Positions 42,228 to 52,850 are shown, numbered from the stretch's first letter. The stretch: DNA of 64,000 nt from Teichococcus wenyumeiae (GCF_003696345.1 NZ_RFLX01000005.1:1-64000), one strand, 5' to 3'. A program made the numbers and translations. Notes: generated by a model not told the origin, from the sequence alone.

Positions 42228-43637
42228 TTACTTCTGCAGTGCCTGGACGATCTGCTGCGTCACCTTCTTGGCGTCGCCGAAGAGCATCATGGTGTTGTCG
42301 CGGAAGAACAGCTCGTTCTCCACGCCGGCATAGCCGCTGGCCATGCCGCGCTTGATGAAGAACACCGTCTTGGCGCGCTCCACGTCCAGGATGGGCATGC
42401 CGTAGATGGCGGAGGACTTGTCGGTCTTGGCCGCCGGGTTGGTCACGTCATTGGCGCCGATCACGAAGGCGACGTCCGCTTCCGCGAATTCGGGGTTGAT
42501 CTCCTCCAGCTCGTGCACCTCCTCGTAGGGCACGTTCGCCTCGGCCAGCAGCACGTTCATGTGGCCGGGCATGCGGCCCGCGACGGGGTGGATGGCGTAG
42601 GAGATCTCGGCGCCTTCCTTCTTCAGCAGGTCGCCCATCTCGCGCAGCACCTGCTGCGCCTGCGCCACCGCCATGCCGTAGCCGGGCACGATGATGATCT
42701 TGGATGCGTTCTTCATGATGTAGGCGGCGTCCTCCGGGCTGCCGGACTTCACCGGGCGCGCCGGCTGCGCGGCACCACCGCCCGCCGCTGCGCCACCGGC
42801 CTCGGCGCCGAAGCCGCCCAGCAGCACGTTGATGATGCTGCGGTTCATGCCCTTGCACATGATGTAGGACAGGATGGCGCCGGAAGCGCCGACGAGGGCG
42901 CCGGTCACCACCAGCAGCAGGTTCTGAAGAGTAAAACCGATGCCCGCCGCCGCCCAGCCGGAATAGCTGTTCAGCATGGAGACCACGACCGGCATGTCGG
43001 CGCCGCCGATCGGGATGATCAGCAGGAAGCCCAGCGCCAGCGCCAGGATGGCGATCAGCCAGAACAGCACGCCACTGCCGGTGGCGACAAAGGCGATGAC
43101 CAGCACCACCAGCAGCACGCCGAGGCCGAGGTTCAGCCAGTGCTGGCCCTTGAAGGTAATGGGCGCGCCGGACATCAGCGCCTGCAGCTTGGCGAAGGCG
43201 ATGACGGAGCCGGAGAAGGTGATGGCGCCGATGGCCACGCCCAGCGACATTTCTACAAGTGACCCGCCATGGATGGCGCCGGCATGGCCGATGCCGAAGC
43301 TCTCGGGATTGTAGAAGGCGGCGGCTGCGACAAAGACGGCGGCTAGGCCTACCAGGGAGTGGAAGGCGGCCACCAATTGCGGCAGCGCCGTCATCTGGAT
43401 GCGGCTGGCGAGCACGGTGCCGACCGTGCCGCCGATGGCGAGGCCCGCCAGCACGATAACGATGCCGGAGAGTTCCATCCCCGGCCGCAGCAGCGTCGCC
43501 ACGATGGCGATGCCCATGCCGATCATGCCGTAGAGATTGCCGCGGCGGCTGGTGGTGGGATGGGAAAGCCCGCGCAGCGCCAGGATGAAGAGGACGGAGG
43601 CGACGAGGTAAGCCAGGGTGGTCAGGGACTGTGCCAT
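42228..43637 (-). CDS. pntB: NAD(P) transhydrogenase subunit beta
   Basis: 469 residues. The membrane part (helices 1 to about 250) and the C-terminal NADP(H)-binding domain III are present; the latter shows IIVPGYGMAVAQAQ, VAGRMPGHMNVLLAEANVPYEEV and NDVTNPAAK, all hallmark. Couples hydride transfer from NADH to NADP+ to proton re-entry, supplying NADPH. An in-frame ATG 22 codons upstream was rejected in favour of MAQSLTTLAYL. Last gene of a three-gene pnt operon. Confidence 0.96.
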   Translation of the reverse strand: MAQSLTTLAYLVASVLFILALRGLSHPTTSRRGNLYGMIGMGIAIVATLLRPGMELSGIVIVLAGLAIGGTVGTVLASRIQMTALPQLVAAFHSLVGLAAVFVAAAAFYNPESFGIGHAGAIHGGSLVEMSLGVAIGAITFSGSVIAFAKLQALMSGAPITFKGQHWLNLGLGVLLVVLVIAFVATGSGVLFWLIAILALALGFLLIIPIGGADMPVVVSMLNSYSGWAAAGIGFTLQNLLLVVTGALVGASGAILSYIMCKGMNRSIINVLLGGFGAEAGGAAAGGGAAQPARPVKSGSPEDAAYIMKNASKIIIVPGYGMAVAQAQQVLREMGDLLKKEGAEISYAIHPVAGRMPGHMNVLLAEANVPYEEVHELEEINPEFAEADVAFVIGANDVTNPAAKTDKSSAIYGMPILDVERAKTVFFIKRGMASGYAGVENELFFRDNTMMLFGDAKKVTQQIVQALQK

Positions 43638-43641
43638 GGCC

Positions 43642-44052
43642 TCAGCCCTTCTTCTTGCCGGCGAACATGGCCAGCATCCGTCGCGTGACGAGGAAGCCGC
43701 CAAAGATGTTCACCGCCGCCAGCGTCGCGCCCAGGAAGCCGAAGAACTTGGCGATCCAGCTATCCCCCAGGCCCGTGGCCAGGATGGCGCCGACGATGAT
43801 GACGGAGGAGATGGCGTTGGTGACGCCCATCAGCGGGGAGTGCAGCGCCGGCGTCACGTTCCAGACCACGTAGTAGCCGACGAAGCAGGCCAGCAGGAAA
43901 ATGGTCAGGAGCATCAGGAAGGGCTCGGCGGCCTGGGCCACCGGGGCGATGGGGGCCAGGGTGTTCTCGGCCATCATGCGGGCCTGGGCGGCCATGGCCA
44001 GCGCGCGCTCGGCGGTGGTCGTCGCCTGGTTGGCGAGGTCGGTCGGGTTCAT
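43642..44052 (-). CDS. pntAB: NAD(P) transhydrogenase subunit alpha, membrane part (PntAB/alpha2)
   Basis: 136 residues, the separate membrane segment of the alpha subunit. Helices are visible at about 45-65, 72-92 and 105-125, with the conserved [22 protein letters not shown]. The N-terminal 40 residues are an Ala-rich helix with repeated AQARMMAE. In E. coli this part is fused to PntA; the split form is standard in alphaproteobacteria. Lies 12 bp after the catalytic alpha1 gene and 4 bp before pntB. Confidence 0.95.
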   Translation of the reverse strand: MNPTDLANQATTTAERALAMAAQARMMAENTLAPIAPVAQAAEPFLMLLTIFLLACFVGYYVVWNVTPALHSPLMGVTNAISSVIIVGAILATGLGDSWIAKFFGFLGATLAAVNIFGGFLVTRRMLAMFAGKKKG

Positions 44053-44064
44053 CTCTCGCCCTCC

Positions 44065-45225
44065 TCAGGCGGCCTGGGTCAGTTGCGGGTGCACCACGGC
44101 CCCGCCGCGCGTCAGCACCACGCCGCGCACGATCTCGTCGTCTTCCGGCAGGCGGGGCGCCTTGGCGTCCTTGTCCCAGAAGGTGGTCAGGAAGGTCAGC
44201 AGGTTGCGGGCGTAGAGCGCGCTGGCGGCACCCGCGATGCGGCCCGGCCAGTTGCCGTAGCCCAGGATCTTCACGCCATTGCCGGTGACGATGGCCTGCC
44301 CCGGCACCGTCAGGGCGCAGTTGCCGCCGGCATCGGCGGCGATGTCCACGATCACGCTGCCGGGCTTCATGCTGTCCACCATGGCTTCCGTCACCAGGGT
44401 CGGCGCCTTGCGGCCCTGCACCAGGGCGGTGGTCACCACCACGTCCTGCTTGGCGATATGGGTGGCCACCACCTCGGCCTGCTTGGCGTAGAATTCGGCC
44501 GAAAGCTGCTTGGCATAGCCGCCGGCGGTCTGGGCCGCCTTGCTTTCCTCGTCCTCGTAGCCGACGAAGCTGGCGCCGAGGGACTTGATCTCCTCCTTGG
44601 CCGCCGGGCGCACATCGGTGGCCGAGACGCGGCCGCCCAGCCGCCGCGCGGTGGCGATGGCCTGCAAGCCCGCCACGCCCGCGCCCATCACGAAGACATT
44701 GGCGGCCGGAATGGTGCCCGCCGCCGTCATCAGCATGGGGAAGCCCTTGTCGAAGGCCACCGCGCCCTCGATCACCGCGCGGTAGCCCGCGAGATTGGCC
44801 TGGGAGGAGAGGATATCCATGCTCTGCGCCCGGGTGATGCGCGGCAGCAGCTCCATGGAACAGGCCTGGAGCCCGGCATCGGCATAGGCCTTGGCGCGCT
44901 CGGGGTTGCCCAGCGCCTCCAGCGTGCCCAGCAGCAATGTGTCGCGCGGGATGAGGGACAACTCGTCCACCTCGCCCTCCCCGGCGGCCAGCGGCGCGCG
45001 GACCTTCAGCAGGATGGCGGCGCCGGCCAGGGCGGCAGCGGCATCGGGGGCGATCTCGGCGCCCGCCTCGCGATAGGCGGCATCAGGGTAGCCGGAAGCC
45101 AGCCCGGCGCCGCTTTCCACCGCCACCGCCGTGATGCCGAGGCCGATCAGTTTCTTCACCGTCTCCGGTGTCGCGGCGACGCGGGTTTCCCCCGCACGCC
45201 GTTCCTTGAGCACAGCAAGGCGCAT
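44065..45225 (-). CDS. pntAA: NAD(P) transhydrogenase subunit alpha, NAD-binding part (PntAA/alpha1)
   Basis: 386 residues, related to alanine dehydrogenase, forming the NAD(H)-binding domain I. Visible marks: LKERRAGETRVAATPETVKKL at the start, the Rossmann loop VMGAGVAGLQAIATARRLG, the RPAAKEEIKSLGA segment and the mobile-loop region GYAKQLSAEF. First gene of the pnt operon; next upstream is the Nudix gene on the same strand across 72 bp. Confidence 0.95.
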   Translation of the reverse strand: MRLAVLKERRAGETRVAATPETVKKLIGLGITAVAVESGAGLASGYPDAAYREAGAEIAPDAAAALAGAAILLKVRAPLAAGEGEVDELSLIPRDTLLLGTLEALGNPERAKAYADAGLQACSMELLPRITRAQSMDILSSQANLAGYRAVIEGAVAFDKGFPMLMTAAGTIPAANVFVMGAGVAGLQAIATARRLGGRVSATDVRPAAKEEIKSLGASFVGYEDEESKAAQTAGGYAKQLSAEFYAKQAEVVATHIAKQDVVVTTALVQGRKAPTLVTEAMVDSMKPGSVIVDIAADAGGNCALTVPGQAIVTGNGVKILGYGNWPGRIAGAASALYARNLLTFLTTFWDKDAKAPRLPEDDEIVRGVVLTRGGAVVHPQLTQAA

Positions 45226-45297
45226 CGGCCCCTCCTCCCTCGATCACGGGGAGGATGAAGGCCGCATGGACATCCGGCAAGGTGAAGCTGTTTCAGC

Positions 45298-45948
45298 TCA
45301 GCTCCGGGCTGCCTCCGGCACCGCCGGCAGGCGTTCCGGCAGCGCCTGGTCGAAGCCCTGGTAGCAGACCAGCGGCCGTTCCGCCCGCGCTTCCGGCGGC
45401 AGCGCCATGATGGCCGAGAACTGTTGCAGCACGCAGGCGGTGATGGGCGCCACCGCGGCGCCCGCCACTTCCTCCAGCGTCATCCAGGCCAGGGTCTCCA
45501 GCTCGCCGCAGCCGGCCAGCGTGCCGCGCGCCGCCTCGGCGGGGGCGGACAGGAAGCGGGCATTGAAGCGGATGGGGCTTTGGCGCGGCGTGACGGCGCG
45601 GCAGACGTAATCCAGCACCTCCAGCGCCGGGGCGGAGTGGCCGGGGGGCGCCAGGGTCAGGCCGGTTTCCTCCTCCAGCTCCCGCGCCGCCGCCATCGCC
45701 AGGGCGCGCGCCAGCCGGGGCGGCGCGGCCCGCTCCAGCGCCGCGCGGGTGGCGGGCTTCGGCTCGCTGGCGGCGGGGGCGGCGCGGTCGGCGAAGTCCA
45801 CCCGCCCGCCGGGAAAGACCAGGCGGCCGGGCATGAAGCGGTGGCCGGCATGGCGCAGGCCCATCAGGATCTCGGTATCCCCACTGGCACGCTGCCGCCA
45901 CAGGATCAGGCTGGCGGCATGGCGGGGGAAGGCGGCGGATTTCGGCAT
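45298..45948 (-). CDS. Nudix hydrolase (NUDT19-like)
   Basis: 216 residues. The catalytic half of the Nudix box is present as ARELEEETGL (REUxEExGU). The first half (Gx5E) is displaced: PGGRVDFAD is followed by about 35 inserted residues, as in the NUDT7/NUDT19-type CoA diphosphatases. That subfamily assignment is tentative. The ATG chosen gives the usual strand opening (RHAASLILWRQ); the frame opens 36 codons upstream in the sufR promoter region. Divergent from the suf operon. Confidence 0.85.
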   Translation of the reverse strand: MPKSAAFPRHAASLILWRQRASGDTEILMGLRHAGHRFMPGRLVFPGGRVDFADRAAPAASEPKPATRAALERAAPPRLARALAMAAARELEEETGLTLAPPGHSAPALEVLDYVCRAVTPRQSPIRFNARFLSAPAEAARGTLAGCGELETLAWMTLEEVAGAAVAPITACVLQQFSAIMALPPEARAERPLVCYQGFDQALPERLPAVPEAARS

Positions 45949-46001
45949 GCGCCCAGGGTGGCACCGCCATGCCCGGCAGGCAAACCAGGGGTGCGGCTTC
46001 C

Positions 46002-46051
46002 TTGACATTCGGGGGTCCAAAGCGCATCTGCCTGAAACCGGACGAATCAGG
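46002..46051 (+). promoter_or_regulatory. Probable suf promoter with SufR-like dyad
   Basis: TTGACA at 46002-46007 is a perfect -35 box; 17 bp later comes a poor -10 (CATCTG). Immediately downstream lies CCTGA-N11-TCAGG (46031-46051), an inverted repeat that would overlap the transcript start. This is where an Rrf2-type repressor such as the product of the first gene would bind. Five-bp arms are short, so the site is tentative. Confidence 0.4.
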
Positions 46052-46076
46052 TCCACTTTAAAGGAGAGGCCCGCTT

Positions 46077-46565
46077 TTGCTGCGGCTGTCGAAGCTCACC
46101 GATTACGCTGTGGTCGTGCTGGCCCGGCTGGATGCCGAGGGCGGCATGCAGACCGCGCCCTGCCTGGCCCAGTGCACTGGCATCGCCGAGCCCACGGTGG
46201 CCAAGGTGCTGAAGGCCCTGGCCCACACCGGGCTGGTGGACGGGCTGCGCGGCGCGCGCGGCGGCTATCGCCTGACGCGGCCGCTGGCGGGGATCGCCCT
46301 TTCCGACGTCATCCTGGCGGTGGATGGGCCGATCGCGCTCACCGCCTGCGTCGATGGCGCCTCCGGTGGCTGCGAGACGGAGGCGACCTGCCCCGTGCGC
46401 GGCCGCTGGGACCCGGTGAACGAGGCCGTGCGCGGCGCGCTTGCCTCCATCACCCTTGCTGACCTTGCCGGTCCGGCCACGCGCACCTGTCAGTCGCATG
46501 GCCGCACCGCTGCTGCTTCCGCCAATCCCCTGCCGGCCATGCCGGCATCCCTGGCTGCCGAGTAG
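46077..46565 (+). CDS. Rrf2-family SUF system regulator (SufR/IscR-like)
   Basis: 162 residues. N-terminal winged helix LRLSKLTDYAVVVLARL, recognition region EPTVAKVLKALAHTGLV and wing GARGGYRL are those of Rrf2 proteins, and three cysteines (91, 99, 105) match the IscR [2Fe-2S] ligand pattern. Binding of a cluster would report Fe-S status and control the operon it heads. TTG start after GGAGAGG. A 40-residue Ala/Ser/Pro tail follows the domain. 12 bp before sufB. Confidence 0.88.
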   Translation: MLRLSKLTDYAVVVLARLDAEGGMQTAPCLAQCTGIAEPTVAKVLKALAHTGLVDGLRGARGGYRLTRPLAGIALSDVILAVDGPIALTACVDGASGGCETEATCPVRGRWDPVNEAVRGALASITLADLAGPATRTCQSHGRTAAASANPLPAMPASLAAE

Positions 46566-46577
46566 GGACCCCGACCC

Positions 46578-48068
<1,491 letters not shown>

Positions 48069-48137
48069 TCCGCCGGTGGAGCGGGGCGCGCGGGCGCCCT
48101 GCTCCCGGCCACAGATTTTGGGACGGACGAGTTACAC

Positions 48138-48881
48138 ATGTTGAAGATCGAAGGCCTGACGGCCGAAATCGATGGCAAGCAGATCCTGAACGGGATCGAC
48201 CTGGAGATCCCGACGGGCGAGATCCATGCCATCATGGGCCCGAACGGCGGTGGCAAGTCCACGCTCTCCTATGTCCTCGCGGGCCGTGACGGCTACGAGG
48301 TCACGGGCGGCACGGCCACCTTCAATGGCATCGACCTGCTGGCGCTGGAGCCGGAGGAGCGCGCCGCCGCCGGCGTCTTCCTGGCCTTCCAGTACCCGGT
48401 GGAGCTGCCGGGCGTCGGCAATGCCAATTTCCTCCGCACAGCGCTGAACGCCATCCGCCGCACCAAGGGTGAGCCGGAACTCGACGCCATGCAGTTCCTG
48501 AAGCTGGCCCGCCAGCGGATGAAGGAGCTGTCGATGCCGGAGGACATGCTGAAGCGCGGCGTCAATGTCGGCTTCTCGGGCGGCGAGAAGAAGCGGAACG
48601 AAGTGCTGCAGATGGCGCTGCTGAAGCCCGGCCTCGCCATCCTGGACGAGACGGATTCCGGCCTCGACATCGATGCGCTGAAGATCGCGGCCGATGGTGT
48701 CAACGCGCTGCGCGGCCCGGATTTCTCCGCGCTCGTCATCACCCACTACCAGCGCCTGCTGAACTACATCGTGCCGGACCGCGTGCATGTGCTGATGGGC
48801 GGCCGCATCGTGCAGTCCGGCGGCCCGGAACTGGCGAAGCAGCTTGAGGAGAGCGGCTACACGGCCGTTCAGGCGGCATGA
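48138..48881 (+). CDS. sufC: Fe-S assembly ATPase SufC
   Basis: 247-residue ABC-type ATPase. Walker A GPNGGGKST, signature SGGEKKRNEVLQM (SufC-specific), Walker B LAILDETDSGLDIDAL and H-loop VITHYQRLL. Its ATPase cycle drives rearrangement of SufB-SufD. Stop overlaps the sufD start by 4 nt. Confidence 0.97.
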   Translation: MLKIEGLTAEIDGKQILNGIDLEIPTGEIHAIMGPNGGGKSTLSYVLAGRDGYEVTGGTATFNGIDLLALEPEERAAAGVFLAFQYPVELPGVGNANFLRTALNAIRRTKGEPELDAMQFLKLARQRMKELSMPEDMLKRGVNVGFSGGEKKRNEVLQMALLKPGLAILDETDSGLDIDALKIAADGVNALRGPDFSALVITHYQRLLNYIVPDRVHVLMGGRIVQSGGPELAKQLEESGYTAVQAA

Positions 48882-50155
48882 ACGCGATTTTCGAACCCGG
48901 CCCCCTGGGCTTCCTGCGCCGCTACGAAGGCCTGCAGCCCCGCCTGCCCGGCGCCCGCACCCCCTGGGTGCAGGCGCTGCGGGACAAGGCGGCGGAGGCC
49001 ATTCGCGCCAATGGCTTCCCCACCCGCAAGATCGAGGCCTGGCACTACACCGACCTCGCCCTGCTGGCCCGCACCGGCTTCGCCGAGGCGCTGACGCCGG
49101 TCGATGAGGATGTGGTGCTGCCGGAGGCCGTGGCGCCGAGCCGCGCCGTGCTGATCGACGGCCGCTTCCGCGCCGACCTGACCAATGCCCCGGTGCGCAG
49201 CCTGGGCGCCGACCTCTCGGCCGCCGAGGGGCTGCTGGGCAGCGTGGCGCGCGTGGACGACGTGCCGATGGCGGCGCTGAACACCATGCTGTTCGAGGAC
49301 GGCGTGCTGATCAACGTGCCGGCGGAGCAGAACGCGGGCGCCATCGAGCTGCTCTCCATCATCCAGGCCGAGGGCGACCGGCCGGTGGCGGTGCATCCGC
49401 GCCATGTCATCCGCCTCGGCGCCGGCGCGCAGCTCGTGCTGATCGAGCGTGCCATCGGCCGTGGCGAGGGCCGCTACCTGCACAACCCGGTCATCGAGAT
49501 CGAGCTGGCGGAAGGCGCGCACCTGACCCATGCCCGCATCCAGCAGGAAGGCGCCGAGGGCATCTTCCTGTCCACGGTCTTCGCCAGGGCGGCGGCGGGC
49601 GCGACCTATGACAGCTTCCTGCTGCATGCCGGCGCCAAGCTGTCGCGCAGCGAGGCCTATGTCTCGCTCGATGGCCCCAAGGCCATGGCGCATCTGAACG
49701 GCGCGCAGCTGCTGTCCGACGGCCAGCATGGCGACTGCACCACCTTCCTGGACCACGCGGCGCCCGATTGCGCCAGCCGCCAGACGGTGAAGACGGTGCT
49801 GGCCGGCAAGTCGCGCGGCGTCTTCCAGGGCAAGATCCACGTCCACCAGATCGCCCAGCGTACCGACGGCTACCAGATGAACCAGGCGCTGCTGCTCTCG
49901 CCCGAGGCGGAGATCGACAGCAAGCCGCAGCTGGAAATCTACGCCGACGACGTGAAGTGCTCGCATGGCGCCACGGTGGGCGAGCTGGACGAGGACCAGC
50001 TTTTCTACCTGCGTGCCCGCGGCATTCCCGCCGCCACCGCCCGCTCCATGCTGATCGAGGCCTTCCTGCAGGAAGCCGTCGATACGGTGGAGGACGAGAC
50101 GGCCCGCAACGCATTGGCCACCGCCGTTGCCGGCTGGTGGGAAAAGGTCGCGTAA
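48878..50155 (+). CDS. sufD: Fe-S assembly protein SufD
   Basis: 425 residues, partner of SufB in the SufBC2D complex. Right-handed beta-helix core sequences are visible (IELAEGAHLTHARIQQE, GAKLSRSEAYVSLDG), with the conserved ADDVKCSHGATVGELDEDQLFYLRARG near the C-terminus (His/Cys of the inter-subunit site). Overlaps sufC by 4 nt; sufS follows after 1 bp. Confidence 0.96.
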   Translation: MNAIFEPGPLGFLRRYEGLQPRLPGARTPWVQALRDKAAEAIRANGFPTRKIEAWHYTDLALLARTGFAEALTPVDEDVVLPEAVAPSRAVLIDGRFRADLTNAPVRSLGADLSAAEGLLGSVARVDDVPMAALNTMLFEDGVLINVPAEQNAGAIELLSIIQAEGDRPVAVHPRHVIRLGAGAQLVLIERAIGRGEGRYLHNPVIEIELAEGAHLTHARIQQEGAEGIFLSTVFARAAAGATYDSFLLHAGAKLSRSEAYVSLDGPKAMAHLNGAQLLSDGQHGDCTTFLDHAAPDCASRQTVKTVLAGKSRGVFQGKIHVHQIAQRTDGYQMNQALLLSPEAEIDSKPQLEIYADDVKCSHGATVGELDEDQLFYLRARGIPAATARSMLIEAFLQEAVDTVEDETARNALATAVAGWWEKVA

Positions 50156-50156
50156 C

Positions 50157-51401
50157 ATGGACGGCGCGGTGCTGGCCCCTGCCTTCGACGTGGAGCGCGT
50201 GCGGCGGGATTTCCCGATCCTGTCGCAGACCGTGCGTGGCAAGACGCTGGTGTTCCTGGATTCCGGGGCATCGGCGCAGAAGCCGCGCGCGGTGATCGAC
50301 ACCATGGTGCGCACGATGGAGACGGCCTACGCCAATGTCCATCGCGGCGCCTATAACCTGTCTGAACGCGCCACCGCCGATTACGAGGCCGCCCGTGCCG
50401 CCGTCGCCCGCTTCCTGAACGCGGCGGATGAGCGGGAGATCGTCTTCACCAGTTCCTCCACCGCCGCCATCAACCTTGTCGCCCATAGCTACGGGCGCGG
50501 GGTGATGCACCCCGGCGATGCCGTGCTGATCAGCGAGATGGAGCACCACGCCAATCTCATCCCCTGGCAGATGCTGCGGGATGCGCATGGCGTGGAATTC
50601 CGTGTCTGCCGCATCACCGATGCCGGTGAGCTGGACCTTGAGGATGCCAAGGCCAAGCTGGCGGACGGCAAGGTCAAGCTGATGGCCGTCACCCACATGT
50701 CCAACGTGCTGGGCACCGTGACGCCGGCGGCGCAACTGGCCCGGCTGGCCCATGCGCATGGCGCCAAGCTGCTGCTGGACGGCTCCCAGGCCGCCGTGCA
50801 CCGGCGCGTGGATGTGCAGGCCATCGGCTGCGACTTCTATGTCTTCACCGGCCACAAGCTCTACGGCCCCACCGGCATCGGCGTGCTCTGGGCGCGGCGG
50901 GAGCTGCTGGAGCGGATGCCGCCCTTCCTGGGCGGCGGCGACATGATCGCCGAGGTGTCGCTGGAGCGCTTCATCGCCGCCGAGGTGCCCAACAAGTTCG
51001 AGGCCGGCACGCCGCCGATCATCGAGGCCATCGGCCTGCATGCCGCCATCGACTATGTGGAAGCCATCGGCATGCCGGCCATCGAGGCGCATGAGCGCGC
51101 CCTGGTGGACCATGCCATGGCGAAGCTCACGCCCATTGAGGGCCTGACCCTGCTGGGCCGGGCGCAGGACCGCGGCGGCGTTTTCGCCTTCGCGCTCGAC
51201 AATGCGCATGCCCATGATCTCGCAACCCTGCTTGACCGAACCGGCATCGCCGTTCGCTCCGGCCGCCATTGCGCCGAGCCTCTGCACGCACGATTTAACG
51301 TGGAAAGCACCTGCCGCGCCTCCTTCGGCCTCTATACCACGATGGAAGAGGTCGATTACCTCGCCGAGGCGCTGGTCAAGGCCAGGGAGTTTTTCGCGTA
51401 A
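50157..51401 (+). CDS. sufS: Cysteine desulfurase SufS
   Basis: 414-residue PLP enzyme that takes sulfur from cysteine. PLP Lys234 lies in FTGHKLYGPTG and the persulfide Cys372 in SGRHCAEPLH. Other marks: MEHHANLIPWQ and LDGSQAAVHRRVDVQ. This is a class II (SufS/CsdA-type) desulfurase. Start at ATG 50157, one base after sufD; an earlier in-frame ATG (50127) would lie inside sufD. Delivers sulfur to SufU, the next gene. Stop/start overlap of 1 nt with sufU. Confidence 0.97.
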   Translation: MDGAVLAPAFDVERVRRDFPILSQTVRGKTLVFLDSGASAQKPRAVIDTMVRTMETAYANVHRGAYNLSERATADYEAARAAVARFLNAADEREIVFTSSSTAAINLVAHSYGRGVMHPGDAVLISEMEHHANLIPWQMLRDAHGVEFRVCRITDAGELDLEDAKAKLADGKVKLMAVTHMSNVLGTVTPAAQLARLAHAHGAKLLLDGSQAAVHRRVDVQAIGCDFYVFTGHKLYGPTGIGVLWARRELLERMPPFLGGGDMIAEVSLERFIAAEVPNKFEAGTPPIIEAIGLHAAIDYVEAIGMPAIEAHERALVDHAMAKLTPIEGLTLLGRAQDRGGVFAFALDNAHAHDLATLLDRTGIAVRSGRHCAEPLHARFNVESTCRASFGLYTTMEEVDYLAEALVKAREFFA

Positions 51402-51868
51402 TGTTCGATGACCTGCGCGACCTGTATCAGGAAGTCATCCTGGACCACGGCCGCAAGCCCCGGAACTTCCGCCGGCTGGAGGATGCCAACCGCTACGCGC
51501 GCGGTGACAACCCCATGTGCGGCGACCGGATGGAGCTCTGGGTGAAGCTGGATGACGGGGGCCGCATCGCGGATACCGGCTTCCAGGGCCGGGGTTGCGC
51601 CATCTCCATGGCCAGCGCCAGCCTGATGACCGAGACGGTGCGCGGCAAGACCGCCGCCGAGGCGCATGAATTGGGCGAGAAGTTCCGCGCCCTGGCCATG
51701 ACCGGCACCTGCCCCGAATGCGAGGCCAGTCTGGCCGACGACATGGAGCGGCTGCAGGTGCTGGGCGGCGTGTCCGAATACCCGAGCCGCGTGAAATGCG
51801 CGACGCTGGCCTGGCACACGCTGAACAATGCTCTGGACAACAAGCAGGAGGCGGCAAGCAGTGAGTGA
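51401..51868 (+). CDS. sufU: SufU-like Fe-S scaffold / sulfur-transfer protein
   Basis: 155 residues of the IscU fold. Zinc/cluster ligands are visible: Cys40 and Asp42 (PMCGDRM), Cys66 (GRGCAIS) and Cys133 (RVKCATLAW). The insertion between Cys66 and Cys133, including CPEC (104-107), places it with SufU rather than IscU. In Gram-positive bacteria SufU relays sulfur from SufS; here it replaces SufE, which is absent from the operon. Confidence 0.93.
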   Translation: MFDDLRDLYQEVILDHGRKPRNFRRLEDANRYARGDNPMCGDRMELWVKLDDGGRIADTGFQGRGCAISMASASLMTETVRGKTAAEAHELGEKFRALAMTGTCPECEASLADDMERLQVLGGVSEYPSRVKCATLAWHTLNNALDNKQEAASSE

Positions 51869-52235
51869 CAACACGACAACCGCCTCCAGCACCGGCCACG
51901 GCGCCTGGACGCCTGATGGCGAGACCCGCCCTGCCGTCTCCGAGGACGCGGTGATCAGCGCCATCGGCACGGTCTATGACCCCGAGATCCCGGTGAACAT
52001 CTACGAGCTGGGCCTGATCTACGCGGTCGAGATCGGCGATGACGGCAAGGTGGCGGTGGAGATGACGCTGACCGCGCCTTCCTGCCCCTCGGCCCAGGAA
52101 CTGCCGCAGCAGGTGGAGGAAGCCATCCGCCTGATCCGCGGCGTCACCGACTGCACGGTCGAGGTGGTCTGGGACCCGCCCTGGGACCCGTCCCGCATGA
52201 GCGAGGACGCCCGCCTCGCCCTGAATATGTACTGA
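51861..52235 (+). CDS. sufT: SufT-like MIP18 (DUF59) Fe-S assembly protein
   Basis: 124 residues with the DUF59 signature DPEIPVNIYELGLIY (D-P-E-I-x-x-x-I-x-x-L-G-L), LTAPSCPSAQELP with the conserved Cys, and VVWDPPWDPSRMSEDAR. Members help maturation of some Fe-S targets. GTG start at 51861 overlapping the sufU stop by 8 nt; an upstream in-frame ATG lies well inside sufU. Lies 15 bp before sufA. Confidence 0.9.
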   Translation: MSDNTTTASSTGHGAWTPDGETRPAVSEDAVISAIGTVYDPEIPVNIYELGLIYAVEIGDDGKVAVEMTLTAPSCPSAQELPQQVEEAIRLIRGVTDCTVEVVWDPPWDPSRMSEDARLALNMY

Positions 52236-52250
52236 GAGAGGGGTTTTTCG

Positions 52251-52619
52251 ATGAGCACCTCCACCACCGCCCCCCGCCCCGCCCGCGCCCTGCCGCCGCT
52301 GATGCAGGTTTCCGACGCCGCAGCCGAGCGCCTGCGCGGCCTCTATGCCGGCGGGCAGGAAGGCAAGCTTCTGCGCGTGGCCGTCAACACCAAGGGCTGT
52401 TCCGGCATGGCCTATGACCTGACCTGGGCCGATGCCCCTGGACCGGGCGACGAAGTGGTCACCACCAATGGCGTGACGGTGCTGGTGGACCGCAAGGCCA
52501 CGCTGTTCCTGATCGGCACCACCATGGACTACGAGGTGAAGGCCATGTCCGCCGGCTTCACCTTCGTGAACCCCAATGAGAAGGGGCGCTGCGGCTGCGG
52601 GGAAAGCTTCCACGTCTGA
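52251..52619 (+). CDS. sufA: A-type Fe-S carrier protein SufA
   Basis: 122 residues, with the three A-type cysteines: Cys50 in NTKGCSGMAY, and Cys114/Cys116 in GRCGCGESF. Receives clusters from the SufBCD scaffold and passes them to apo-proteins. The N-terminal 15 residues are a Thr/Pro-rich tail. Last gene of the suf operon, followed by a strong terminator. Confidence 0.95.
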   Translation: MSTSTTAPRPARALPPLMQVSDAAAERLRGLYAGGQEGKLLRVAVNTKGCSGMAYDLTWADAPGPGDEVVTTNGVTVLVDRKATLFLIGTTMDYEVKAMSAGFTFVNPNEKGRCGCGESFHV

Positions 52620-52674
52620 AGCGCCTGCAAGGCGTGCAGCCCGGCCTGGCAATTTCTGCAAAATGCTGAATGAG

Positions 52675-52710
52675 GCGCGGCGGAGGGGACATCCCCTCGG
52701 TCGCGCTTTT
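52675..52710 (+). terminator. Intrinsic terminator of the suf operon
   Basis: Inner stem GAGGGG-ACAT-CCCCTC, extended outwards by GCGCG...CGCGC pairing with a few mismatches, followed directly by TTTT. It is 55 bp after the sufA stop. The stem plus T tract is the standard intrinsic terminator design. Confidence 0.75.
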
Positions 52711-52777
52711 CTGCGCCTTGTCCAAAAACCGTTGCAATGTCGGAAGATTTAACACTCACGCTTGAGATCTCAATTAA

Positions 52778-52811
52778 GTTGCTGATCCGCAACATTGGCA
52801 CACCCCTTGCA
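52778..52811 (+). promoter_or_regulatory. Sigma-54-type promoter with adjacent inverted repeat
   Basis: TTGGCACACCCCTTGCA (52795-52811) matches the sigma-54 consensus TGGCAC-N5-TTGCA, with GG and GC exactly 10 nt apart. Directly upstream is GTTGC-TGATCC-GCAAC (52778-52793). The ATG of the PEP-CTERM gene follows 40 bp after the -12 element. PEP-CTERM genes are known to be driven by sigma-54 with the enhancer-binding protein PrsR in several species; the inverted repeat is too close to act as a classical remote enhancer site, so its role is unclear. Confidence 0.75.
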
Positions 52812-52850
52812 CCTCCTCCCTTGCCCAATGACGGGCATGGGAGCTGGAGC

